Part shown: piece after piece, positions 46,342 to 54,482 of the stretch
Numbering within the stretch: position 1 is the first letter of the stretch
Layout: every line of letters starts with the position of its first letter
Assembly: GCF_000308595.1 (NCBI RefSeq)
Contig: NZ_BAGA01000004.1
Location: 1 to 64,000 of the forward strand
Origin: Nocardia higoensis NBRC 100133
GTDB lineage: Bacteria; Actinomycetota; Actinomycetes; Mycobacteriales; Mycobacteriaceae
DNA length: 64,000 nucleotides
Direction of reading: 5' to 3'
Translations under genes and position numbers: made by a program
The notes under the pieces: generated by a model
What the model was told of the DNA's origin: nothing
Databases searched by the model: none
What the model saw: the letters and a program-made list of their open reading frames with translations, nothing else

Positions 46342-46589
46342 TCGCGAGCCGATAAAGATCACGGGTTGTCACACCGGCCTCGAGCGTGCACTCTTGGCGC
46401 AGAGATTGCAGTGTGATAGTGGGATATACCTCTTTGTCTCGGTTTGGTAACGTCCGAGCAGGGGGGTGGAGTTAGGCTCGTCCGCGACGCCCGTGGGCGT
46501 GTTCTGGACTTAGTTCAATTCCGGTCGGCTGCCATTGCCGTCCGGACGCGGTCGAGTCCGGCCGCTCGAAGGAAAGGCCGAAAGAGAAG

Positions 46590-47645
46590 ATGCGAGCTCG
46601 AAGAGCCGGCGCATGGCTCAAACGCGCGGTGGTCATGTCGGTTGCCGTGCTGATGCCGCTCGGTGTGACGGTGGCCGGTGGTGGAGCCACCGCCTCGGCG
46701 GCATTCAACCCCTCCGGATTCGATTTCTGGGTGGATTCGGACATGGGTCCGATCAAGTCCAGGATCTTCCGTGCCGCGGACGGAAACACCAACCGCGTGG
46801 TCTACGCGCTCGACGGCATGCGCGCGCGCAACGACCTCAGCGGCTGGGAGATCGACACCGAAGTCGCCCGTGAGCTGACCAAGTGGAACATCAACGTGGT
46901 CATGCCGGTCGGCGGCATGTCCAGCTTCTACGCCGACTGGAATGCCCCGAGCACCATCCTCGGCATCGGCGGCGGTTCCAGCGGCTCCTCCTCGGCGTCG
47001 TCGGCGGGCTCCTCCTCGGGCTCCGGCGCGCTGCAGATGCTGGCCGGCGGCCCCGGTAAGAGCACCCGCTACACGTGGGAAACGTTCCTGACCGACAACC
47101 TGCGCTGGGCGCTGCGCGACCGGCTCGGCTTCAACCCGAACCGCAACGGCGTGTTCGGCCTGTCGATGGGCGGCTCGGCCGCGCTGACGCTGGCCGCCTA
47201 CCACCCGGATCAGTTCAACTACGCCGCGTCCTACTCCGGCTACCTGAACGTTTCCGCGCCGGGCATGCGTGAGGCCCTGCGTGTCGCCATGATCGACGCG
47301 GGCGGCTACAACATCGACTCGATGGCCCCGCCGTGGGGTCCGCAGTGGCTGCGGATGGACCCGTTCGTCTTCGCCCCGAGGCTGAAGGCCAACAACACCC
47401 GCCTGTGGGTCTCGGCGGGCAGCGGCCTGCCCGCCGCGCAGGACGGCCTGAGCTTCGGCACCCTGAACGCGATGGGCCTGGAAGCGCTGGCGCTGGCCAA
47501 TACCCGCGCCTTCCAGGTGCGCATGGCGACCCTGGGCGCGAACAATGTCACCTACGATTTCCCGGCGGTCGGCGTGCACAACTGGCGCTACTGGGAGACC
47601 GAGGTCTACCGGATGATTCCCGACCTGTCGGCGACCATCGGCTGA
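46590..47645 (+). CDS. Antigen-85-type mycolyltransferase 1
   Basis: The 351-residue secreted alpha/beta hydrolase transfers mycolates to trehalose mycolates or arabinogalactan. Its signal peptide (KRAVVMSVAVLMPLGVTVAGGGATASA) is followed by FNPSGFDFWVDSDMGPIKSRI. The nucleophile is S192 in GLSMGG; VFGLSMGGSAALTLAAYHPDQF and WGPQWLRMDPF are family blocks, and VGVHNWRYWE carries the catalytic His. A Ser/Gly-rich insertion (about 131-149) separates beta strands. The upstream 248 bp hold no other gene, and a strong terminator follows, so it is its own unit. It parallels FbpA. Confidence 0.92.
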   Translation: MRARRAGAWLKRAVVMSVAVLMPLGVTVAGGGATASAAFNPSGFDFWVDSDMGPIKSRIFRAADGNTNRVVYALDGMRARNDLSGWEIDTEVARELTKWNINVVMPVGGMSSFYADWNAPSTILGIGGGSSGSSSASSAGSSSGSGALQMLAGGPGKSTRYTWETFLTDNLRWALRDRLGFNPNRNGVFGLSMGGSAALTLAAYHPDQFNYAASYSGYLNVSAPGMREALRVAMIDAGGYNIDSMAPPWGPQWLRMDPFVFAPRLKANNTRLWVSAGSGLPAAQDGLSFGTLNAMGLEALALANTRAFQVRMATLGANNVTYDFPAVGVHNWRYWETEVYRMIPDLSATIG

Positions 47646-47705
47646 CCGATAGCCCGACGTCGGTCGGCCGGGCGCGATCGCCCGGCTACCCACCCCATGG
47701 GACGG

Positions 47706-47741
47706 AAAACCGCCCGCGGCAGCATGCCGCGGGCGGTTTTT
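47706..47741. terminator. Strong hairpin terminator after mycolyltransferase 1
   Basis: AAAACCGCCCGCGGC (47706-47720) pairs perfectly with GCCGCGGGCGGTTTT (47726-47740) around AGCAT, followed by one more T. A U-rich 3' arm makes it an intrinsic terminator, 61 bp after the stop. Confidence 0.85.
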
Positions 47742-47984
47742 CATGCGCGCGACCGGATAGATCCGTGACCCGATCGGCAACGAATCAGTAGCGGCGGCCC
47801 CGCGTGCTTGTGACTGGCATCACTTTCCAGCAACATGTAGGCATTCGTTGCCGATTGATTACCCGGAGAGAATGCACTGAGGTCGTCATGTCCGATCTGC
47901 TTCGGACTCCGTCCCTGTGCTCGGACGAGAAGACCGGACAGATAGCTAGATGATTGCCGGTCGTCCTGGAGAAAGGTCGATGGT
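47742..47984 (+). promoter_or_regulatory. Upstream region of mycolyltransferase 2 with inverted repeat and CRP-like site
   Basis: There is no gene between the stop at 47645 and 47985. ATCGGCAACGAAT (47773-47785) is repeated inverted as ATTCGTTGCCGAT (47843-47855), 13 perfect bases each. Between them TGTGACTGGCATCACT (47809-47824) fits the TGTGA-N6-TCACA pattern of CRP/GlxR sites. GGAGAAAGG lies before the ATG. Confidence 0.55.
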
Positions 47985-49064
47985 ATGCGAAGTCTCCGCT
48001 GGAAACGTGCGACGCCGAGGGCCTCCGGAGCGCACGGCGGGTCCCGGACCCGTGCGTGGACGCGACGCTGGGCGGCCGGACTGGCAACCGCGTTGCTGGT
48101 ACCCCTCGGCGTCTCGGTGACCGGGGGCGGCGCGGCGGCCTCGGCGGCATTCGATCCACGCGCGTTCGATTTCTGGGTCGATTCCGAAATGGGTCCGATC
48201 AAAACCCGCGTGCTGCGCGCCGCGGACGGCAACACCAATCGCGTAGCCTATGTGCTCGACGGCATGCGTGCGCCGGAGACGCTGAACGGCTGGGAAATCG
48301 AGACCGATGTCCCGGCGCTGCTGGCTTCCTGGAACATCAATGTGGTGATGCCGGTCGGCGGTATGTCGAGTTTCTACGCCGATTGGAACGCGCCGAGCGA
48401 ATTCTTCGGTATTCCGGCGGGTAGCGGATCCAGTACGGGATCGGGCGGGTTGAACGGCTTCGCCGGTGGTCCCGGCAAGAGCTATCGCTACACCTGGGAG
48501 TCGTTTCTGACCGACAACCTGCGCTGGGCGCTGCGCGACCGGCTCGGCTTCAATCCCTACCGCAACGGCGCGTTCGGCCTGTCGATGGGCGGCTCGGCCG
48601 CGCTGACGCTGGCCGCCTACCACCCGGATCAGTTCAGCTTCGCCGGCTCGTTCTCCGGCTACCTCAACATCTCGGCGCCGGGAATGCGCGAGGCCATCCG
48701 CATGGCGATGCTCGACGCGGGCGGATACAACGTCGACGCCATGGCGCCGCCCTGGGGTCCGCAGTGGCTGCGCATGGATCCGTTCGTCTTCGCGCCGAAT
48801 CTGGTCAACAACGGGACCAGGATCTGGGTGGCGGCCGCCAGCGGCCTGCCCACCTCCTCGGATCCGCCGAGTTTCGGCACCTTCAACGGCATGATGCTCG
48901 AAGCGCTCGCGCTGGCGAATACGCGTTCGTTCCAGGTGCGTATGGCGACTTTGGGTGGAGGTAACGCGGTGTATTCGTTCCCGCCATTCGGAATCCACGC
49001 GTGGAACAACTGGCGTGACGAGGTCACCAGGATGTTGCCGGATATGTCGGCGCATATCGGATAG
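47985..49064 (+). CDS. Antigen-85-type mycolyltransferase 2
   Basis: The 359-residue paralogue of the preceding gene has a longer Arg/Gly-rich N-terminus before the signal helix (WAAGLATALLVPLGVSVTGGGAAASA). Then come FDPRAFDFWVDSEMGPIKTR, the nucleophile motif GAFGLSMGGSAALTLAAYHPDQF and WGPQWLRMDPFVF. Its Ser/Gly insertion is shorter (GSGSSTGSGG). DNA identity with mycolyltransferase 1 includes an uninterrupted 65-bp block around the GLSMGG codons, pointing to recent duplication or gene conversion. A hairpin terminator follows. Confidence 0.92.
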   Translation: MRSLRWKRATPRASGAHGGSRTRAWTRRWAAGLATALLVPLGVSVTGGGAAASAAFDPRAFDFWVDSEMGPIKTRVLRAADGNTNRVAYVLDGMRAPETLNGWEIETDVPALLASWNINVVMPVGGMSSFYADWNAPSEFFGIPAGSGSSTGSGGLNGFAGGPGKSYRYTWESFLTDNLRWALRDRLGFNPYRNGAFGLSMGGSAALTLAAYHPDQFSFAGSFSGYLNISAPGMREAIRMAMLDAGGYNVDAMAPPWGPQWLRMDPFVFAPNLVNNGTRIWVAAASGLPTSSDPPSFGTFNGMMLEALALANTRSFQVRMATLGGGNAVYSFPPFGIHAWNNWRDEVTRMLPDMSAHIG

Positions 49065-49087
49065 CCGAAGCAACCGCCGAACCGCCG

Positions 49088-49119
49088 AACCGCCGGGCGC
49101 TGCCGCGCTCGGCGGTTTC
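49088..49119. terminator. Hairpin terminator after mycolyltransferase 2
   Basis: AACCGCCGGGCGC (49088-49100) and GCGCTCGGCGGTT (49105-49117) pair with one G-T wobble around TGCC, then TC. It lies 24 bp after the stop. Confidence 0.75.
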
Positions 49120-49474
49120 GTCGTGCGTTCCGAACGGCTACAGCGCAGGCGGATTCCGGTGTGCGACATGGCATCGCCGAACGGCAATCGGACATCCGGG
49201 ACGACATCGCGGCGCGAACGCGGTATGGTCACCGCACGATCACATCGCGGGTGCGGTGGGATATCGGCCAACGGAAATATCTCGGTCTTGCCCGGGAATG
49301 TCCGGGTCGAATATTCTTCCGCGAGCACAAGTGTGACCAGATCGTTGTAGCGCCGTCATTGTGTGCCGGACTGTCGGGGCCGGCACACGGTGGCGTGCGT
49401 CTCGTTGGCAGCACGGGTGGTGCCTCGTCGGCTCGGCGTGGCGACACCACAACAGCAGAAAGAGAGCGACATTC
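49120..49474 (+). promoter_or_regulatory. Upstream region of mycolyltransferase 3 with 9-bp hairpin
   Basis: This gene-free stretch (355 bp) contains the perfect inverted repeat GTGTGCCGG (49361-49369)/CCGGCACAC (49380-49388) with a ten-base loop, 86 bp before the ATG. Another small dyad, CCCGG-GAATGT-CCGGG, lies near 49290-49305. AGCAGAAAGAGAGCG precedes the start. The promoter itself is not obvious. Confidence 0.45.
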
Positions 49475-50512
49475 ATGCGATTCGGCAGGGCCGCCGCGCC
49501 GAAGAGAGTCCCGTCGGGTAAGCGAGGCACGCCTCGCGGTTGGCGTCATCGGATCCTGGCGGTGGGCGCCGCCGCGCTGGCGCTACCGGTTGCCGCCGGA
49601 GTGGCGGCCCCGACGGTCGCTACCGCCGCTCCCGCCCACGCTCCGGTGCTGCGCGCGCCGGCCGGTGGGTTCGAAGAGTTGATGGTCCCCTCGTCCATGG
49701 GCCCGATCAAGGTGCAGGTCCAGTGGGCCTCGCGTGGCGGCAGCGCCGCGCTGTACCTGCTCGACGGCATGCGGGCGCGCGACGACCGCAATGCGTGGTC
49801 CTTCGAGACCAACGCCATCGACCAGTTCAAGGACGCGAACATCACCCTGGTGATGCCGGTGGGCGGTGAGTCCAGCTTCTACACCGACTGGTACGCCCCC
49901 TCCAGCACCAACGGCCAGAAGACCACCTACAAGTGGGAAACCTTCCTGACCGAGGAACTGCCGAACTTCCTTGCCGGATACGGTGTTTCCAAGACCAACA
50001 ACGCCGTCGCCGGTCTGTCCATGGGTGGCAGCGCCGCGCTGGCGCTGGCCGCTTACCACCGCGATCAGTTCAAGTACGCCGCGTCCTACTCCGGCTACCT
50101 GAACATCTCGGCACCGGGCATGCGTGAGGCGATCCGCATCGCGATGCTCGACGCGGGCCGCTACAACGTCGACTCGATGGCCGCGCCGTGGAGCCCGCAG
50201 TGGCTGCGCATGGACCCGTTCGTGTTCGCCCCGCAGCTGCGTGGCCTGCCGATGTACATCTCGGCGTCGAGCGGCCTGCCGGGCCAGCACGATCATCCGA
50301 ACTCGGCGGTCGGCGTGTTCAACACCGGCAACGCGATGGCGCTGGAAGCCCTCTCGCTGGTCAACACCCGCGCGTTCCAGGTTCGTCTGAAGTCGCTGAA
50401 CATCCCGGCGTTCTTCAACTTCCCGGCCACCGGCACGCACTCCTGGAAGTACTGGGAGTCGGAGCTGTGGAACTCGCGTCAGGGCATCCTGGACGCCACC
50501 GGCGCCTGGTGA
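49475..50512 (+). CDS. Antigen-85-type mycolyltransferase 3
   Basis: The 345-residue secreted enzyme has an Arg-rich N-terminus and signal (LAVGAAALALPVAAGVAAPTVATAAPA). EELMVPSSMGPIKVQVQW is closer to classical FbpA/B/C than copies 1 and 2. AVAGLSMGGSAALALAAYHRDQF carries the nucleophile, and ATGTHSWKYWESEL the catalytic His. There is no Ser/Gly insertion. It is separated from its neighbours by hairpins on both sides. Substrate preference relative to the other three copies cannot be read from sequence. Confidence 0.93.
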   Translation: MRFGRAAAPKRVPSGKRGTPRGWRHRILAVGAAALALPVAAGVAAPTVATAAPAHAPVLRAPAGGFEELMVPSSMGPIKVQVQWASRGGSAALYLLDGMRARDDRNAWSFETNAIDQFKDANITLVMPVGGESSFYTDWYAPSSTNGQKTTYKWETFLTEELPNFLAGYGVSKTNNAVAGLSMGGSAALALAAYHRDQFKYAASYSGYLNISAPGMREAIRIAMLDAGRYNVDSMAAPWSPQWLRMDPFVFAPQLRGLPMYISASSGLPGQHDHPNSAVGVFNTGNAMALEALSLVNTRAFQVRLKSLNIPAFFNFPATGTHSWKYWESELWNSRQGILDATGAW

Positions 50513-50567
50513 CATCCACGCGAAAGGCATGACCCGGCCCAGCTGACCGGGCCGACACGAAATCGAC

Positions 50568-50603
50568 GAGGCCGCCGCTTCCGAATCCGGAAGCGGCGGC
50601 CTC
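50568..50603. terminator. Strong hairpin after mycolyltransferase 3
   Basis: GAGGCCGCCGCTTCCG (50568-50583) pairs perfectly over 16 bp with CGGAAGCGGCGGCCTC (50588-50603) around AATC, 56 bp after the stop. The following bases are not T-rich. Confidence 0.75.
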
Positions 50604-50661
50604 TGTCGTTGCTGCCGTGGTGGCCGAATTCGCCGCGGCGGTGGACGGACCGCCGATATGC

Positions 50662-50677
50662 TGTGACGCGCATCACG
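50662..50677. promoter_or_regulatory. CRP-like site upstream of mycolyltransferase 4
   Basis: TGTGACGCGCATCACG matches TGTGA-N6-TCAC and shares GTGAC-NN-GCATCAC with the site at 47809-47824. It lies 99 bp upstream of the chosen GTG start. Confidence 0.5.
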
Positions 50678-50775
50678 ATTGGCTCGCTTTTCGGGGGTGG
50701 GCGATCCGGTCACTGCTTGCTCACACGCGGCGCGCCTTACCCGGAATCCCGCTCCGACCGGGGTACAAACAGCGG

Positions 50776-52650
50776 GTGGTCGGATTTGCTTGGAGTAAGC
50801 CGAGTCGGCGCCGCGGTGGCGGCGTCCGGCAGCTCTTCGGTGGATTAGCCCTGGTCGCCGCGATATCTGTGCTGCCGGCTGCGATCACGATCACCCCGAT
50901 GGCTCCGCATGCGGCCGCTCAACCCGCGGCAGCGGCATCCGCAGCAACTGTCCAGCAGGCGATTTGGCTGAGTGACCGGCGGGTCGCGCTGTGGGTCACC
51001 TCGCCGTCCATGGGCGCCCCGGTACAGGTGCAGCTGCTGCTCGCGCGCGACTGGAACTCCCGACCCGACACCAGGTTTCCGGTCCTGTTCCTGCTGGACG
51101 GGCTGCGCGCCACCGACGACGAGAGCGGTTGGACCAAGGACGCGGGCGCCGCGGAGTTCTACGCCGACAAGAACGTGACCGTGGTGCTGCCGATCGGTGG
51201 CCAGTCCAGCTTCTACGCCGACTGGCTTCGCCCCGACAACGGACGCAACTACCAGTGGGAGACCTTCCTCACCAAAGAACTCCCGCCGCTGCTGGAGAGC
51301 CAGTGGCGCGCCACCGACGCGCGCGGCCTGGCCGGGTTGTCCATGGGCGGCACGGCGGCGATGTTCCTGGCCGGGCGCAATCCCGGGTTCGCCCGCTACG
51401 CCGCCTCCTATTCCGGTTTCCTGACCACCACGACCCTGGGCATGCCGCAGGCCATCCAGTTCGCGATGCGCGACGCGGGCGGCTTCGACGCCGACGCGAT
51501 GTGGGGCCCGCCGTCGAATCCCGAGTGGGCCGCCCACGATCCGTATCTGCTGGCCGACAAGCTGCAGGGCGTCAGCCTCTACATCTCCAGCGGCAGCGGC
51601 ACCACCGGCCCGTTCGACCAGGCGTCCGGAATCCCCGGCGTCAGCACCAATTACGCGGGCACCGGTCTGGAGATCCTGTCCCGGCTGACCTCGCAGAACT
51701 TCGTGACCAAGCTCGGCGAGCTGAAGATCCCGGCCACCGTGAACTACCGCGCGTCCGGCACGCACAGCTGGCCGTACTGGGATTTCGAGATGCGGCAGTC
51801 CTGGCCGCAGACCGCGTCCGCGCTGGCGGCGGAACGCGACAAGCCGGCCTGCGCCCCCGGTGGCGCGATCGGCACGGTGGCGGCGGGCAACGGCTGGCTC
51901 GGCGAATGCCTCACCGCCGAATACCAGGTGAAAGGTGGCGTCGCCCAGGACTTCCGGGGTGGCCGGGTGTTCTCCTCGGCGGAGAGCGGGACGCACACGG
52001 TGGGCGGCATGATCGGCGGGGGCTACCAGGCCGCCGGCGGTCCCGACGGTGTGCTCGGCCTGCCGACCGGCGGCGAACGCGATCTCGGCGACGGCCGCGG
52101 CCGGGTGCAGTCCTTCCAGCACGGCCCGCTGTACTGGACTCCGCAGACCGGGGCGCAGGTGGTGCGCGGGGCGATCCTCGAGGAATGGGGCAAGCAGGGC
52201 TACGAGCGCGGCCCGGCGGGTTACCCGATCGGACCCGAGGTGCAGACGCCGAACAAGGCCGGCGCGGTGCAGGCCTTCGAGGGCGGGCCGTTCTACTACA
52301 GCCCGAACACCGGGGTGTACCGGGTGCAGGGCCTGGTCCTGGGCAAATACGCGCAGATGGGATACGAGAGCAGCTGGCTCGGCTTCCCGCTCGCCGAAGA
52401 GGCGCCGCTGAAGGATCTGGGCCGGTTCAGCCGGTTCGAGGGCGGCAACGTCTACTGGAGTCCGCTGTCGGGCGCCTGGGCGGTGCGCAACGGCCCGATC
52501 ATGGACGCCTGGCAGTCCGAGGGCTTCGAGAACGGCAGGCTCGGTTTCCCGATCAGCGACGAGTTCCCGATCTCCGGTGGTGTGCAGCAGAACTTCCAGG
52601 CGGGCTTCGTCACAGTGCGCGACGGCAAGGCGGAGGTTCACTCCCTCTGA
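50776..52650 (+). CDS. Antigen-85-type mycolyltransferase 4 with C-terminal LGFP repeats
   Basis: The 624-residue protein has a signal helix (LFGGLALVAAISVLPAAITI) and a mycolyltransferase domain (about 55-345) with TSPSMGAPVQVQLLL, ARGLAGLSMGGTAAMFLAGRNP and ASGTHSWPYWDFEM. Four or five LGFP repeats (about 370-620) follow, such as GPAGYPIGPEVQTPNKAGAVQAFEGGPFYYSP and SSWLGFPLAEEAPL. LGFP repeats anchor proteins to the wall; the architecture is that of corynebacterial PS1/Cop1. GTG 50776 is my best start, as no clear ribosome site exists; an earlier start would add non-signal sequence. Confidence 0.9.
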   Translation: MVGFAWSKPSRRRGGGVRQLFGGLALVAAISVLPAAITITPMAPHAAAQPAAAASAATVQQAIWLSDRRVALWVTSPSMGAPVQVQLLLARDWNSRPDTRFPVLFLLDGLRATDDESGWTKDAGAAEFYADKNVTVVLPIGGQSSFYADWLRPDNGRNYQWETFLTKELPPLLESQWRATDARGLAGLSMGGTAAMFLAGRNPGFARYAASYSGFLTTTTLGMPQAIQFAMRDAGGFDADAMWGPPSNPEWAAHDPYLLADKLQGVSLYISSGSGTTGPFDQASGIPGVSTNYAGTGLEILSRLTSQNFVTKLGELKIPATVNYRASGTHSWPYWDFEMRQSWPQTASALAAERDKPACAPGGAIGTVAAGNGWLGECLTAEYQVKGGVAQDFRGGRVFSSAESGTHTVGGMIGGGYQAAGGPDGVLGLPTGGERDLGDGRGRVQSFQHGPLYWTPQTGAQVVRGAILEEWGKQGYERGPAGYPIGPEVQTPNKAGAVQAFEGGPFYYSPNTGVYRVQGLVLGKYAQMGYESSWLGFPLAEEAPLKDLGRFSRFEGGNVYWSPLSGAWAVRNGPIMDAWQSEGFENGRLGFPISDEFPISGGVQQNFQAGFVTVRDGKAEVHSL

Positions 52651-52722
52651 CCGGTCTCGGCCGATGCCGTTACCCTGGGGGCCGACCGCACCCCCTTGCG
52701 CACAGATCGAGGACAGACATAC

Positions 52723-53268
52723 ATGCACCGGATTCGTGGAAAGGTTTTCGGCGTTGCCGTGGCGATCGCGGCCACCGCTCTGCTCGCCGCCTGCGGCGAT
52801 GACGATTCGACCGCGTCGAGCACGCCGACGTTGACCACCACGGCGACCTCCGCGGCCGCCGCGCCCAGCTCGACGGCGAGTGAGCCGGCGAGCCCGGCCC
52901 CGGAGGCGCCCGCCTCCGAGCCCGCACCGCAGCCGGAGCAGCAGACCGATACCGCCGCGCCCGAGCGTCCGCAGCCGGTGCCCGCCGAGCAGATCCCCGA
53001 GGCGGACACCTCCGGTCTCAGCGACAAGGACAAGCAGTTCCTGGCCGCGCTCGAGGAGAAGGGCATCAAGCCCTCCAGCCCGGACATCGCGATCAGCGTC
53101 GCCACCTACATCTGCCAGGGCGTGGCCGCGGGTGCCGCCGAGAGTGACCTGACCACCTTCGTCAACGCGATGGCGGGTTCGGACGCCTCCTTCGATCCGT
53201 CGAAGATGTCGGTCGAGGAAGCAGGCCGGATCTACATCGACACCGCCGAGCAGACGTACTGCCGGTGA
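52723..53268 (+). CDS. DUF732-type lipoprotein
   Basis: The 181-residue protein has a lipobox ALLAACGDD after a short signal helix, then about 65 residues of Ser/Thr/Ala/Pro/Glu-rich linker. A C-terminal globular domain with DKQFLAALEEKGIKP, ATYICQGVAAGA and IDTAEQTYCR matches DUF732, a small secreted actinobacterial domain with two conserved cysteines likely in a disulphide. Function is unknown. ATG 52723 follows GAGGAC. Its stop overlaps the GTG of the cutinase-like gene, so the two are co-translated. Confidence 0.8.
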   Translation: MHRIRGKVFGVAVAIAATALLAACGDDDSTASSTPTLTTTATSAAAAPSSTASEPASPAPEAPASEPAPQPEQQTDTAAPERPQPVPAEQIPEADTSGLSDKDKQFLAALEEKGIKPSSPDIAISVATYICQGVAAGAAESDLTTFVNAMAGSDASFDPSKMSVEEAGRIYIDTAEQTYCR

Positions 53269-54242
53269 GCGCACGTCGCGGGTCCTCGTCCCGCCGGCCC
53301 CGGCCGGTGGGACGTCTGCTGGTGCTGTTGATCGCCGCGCTGCTCGTCGCGGTGATCGTGCTGCTGTGGTTCCTGCTCGCGGGCAGGCTCAAAGTGCCGG
53401 GCCCCGGTCCGCAGCCGCCCGGTCCGCCGGCCGGTCAGCCCGCGAGTTGCCCTGACGTGCAACTGATCTCGGTGCCCGGCACCTGGGAGTCGAGCAGCAC
53501 CGACGACCCGCGCAATCCGATGGCCAATCCACAGTCGCTGATGCTCAACATCAGCGGGCCGCTGCGCGAGCAGTTCCCGGCCGAGCGCCTCGACGTCTAC
53601 ACCGTGCCGTACGTGGCCCAGTTCTCCAACCCGGTGGCGATCCCGCCGGACGGGCAGCAGTCCTACAACAACAGCCGCTCCGAGGGCACCCAGCGCACCG
53701 TCGACGCGCTGACCGAGCGTGCGCGGGAATGCCCCTTGACCACCTATGTGCTGGCCGGCTTCTCCCAGGGCGCGGTCATCGTGGGCGATGTGGCCGAGCG
53801 GATCGGCGCGGGCGAGGGCCCGGTGCCCGCCGACAAGGTGCTCGGCGTGGCATTGATCGCCGACGGCAGGCGGGTATCCGGACCGGGACAGGCGATCGAG
53901 GTCGGTCCGTCCCCGACGGGTGAGGGCGCCGAGGTGGCGTTGAACGGGCTGAAGGTCCCCGGCATCACCATGACCGGCGCCCGGTCGGGTTTCGGCGAGC
54001 TCGCCGAGCGTACCTACACCATCTGCGCACCCGGCGACATGATCTGCGATTCGCCCAGGCAGGCGCTGAACCCGGTGAATTGGATCCCCAGCGTGCTGAG
54101 CCTGGTGCGCGCCGCGGGCAATCCGGTGCACGCCCTGTACAACACCTATGTCGTCGACGAGAACGGCACGACCGCCACCCGGTGGACGGTGGGCTGGGCG
54201 AGCGGCCTCATCCGGGACGCACCCGCCCCGCCCCATACGTGA
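53265..54242 (+). CDS. Cutinase-family serine esterase (Rv3802c-like)
   Basis: The 325-residue enzyme has an N-terminal anchor helix (LLVLLIAALLVAVIVLLWFLLAG, about 18-40), a Pro/Gly-rich stalk and a cutinase fold. The nucleophile is S167 in AGFSQGA; ICAPGDMICD carries the catalytic Asp, and NPVHALYNTY the His. The mycobacterial equivalent is an essential phospholipase/thioesterase tied to mycolate metabolism and envelope stress. The GTG at 53265 overlaps the lipoprotein stop (GTGA). It lies in the same order relative to fadD32 as in mycobacteria, except that an oxidoreductase gene intervenes. Confidence 0.92.
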   Translation: MSARRGSSSRRPRPVGRLLVLLIAALLVAVIVLLWFLLAGRLKVPGPGPQPPGPPAGQPASCPDVQLISVPGTWESSSTDDPRNPMANPQSLMLNISGPLREQFPAERLDVYTVPYVAQFSNPVAIPPDGQQSYNNSRSEGTQRTVDALTERARECPLTTYVLAGFSQGAVIVGDVAERIGAGEGPVPADKVLGVALIADGRRVSGPGQAIEVGPSPTGEGAEVALNGLKVPGITMTGARSGFGELAERTYTICAPGDMICDSPRQALNPVNWIPSVLSLVRAAGNPVHALYNTYVVDENGTTATRWTVGWASGLIRDAPAPPHT

Positions 54243-54482
54243 CCCACCCCCGTTCGTCCTGCACCGGCATTCCCGAGCCCCGGATCGGTACCGAATTCCC
54301 GACCACAAGCATGAGCTGACACAACACCGGTCACCTCGGTTGTGTGCCGTGTCGACCGGTGCGGTGACAACCGCACGACACATCGCCGGAACGCTGTAAA
54401 GTGCGCTGGTGATTCGCGACCGGCCCCGGATCCCGGGGAAGGCCGTCGCGCCGCATTTCCGCACAGCCAGGAGCATGTATCC

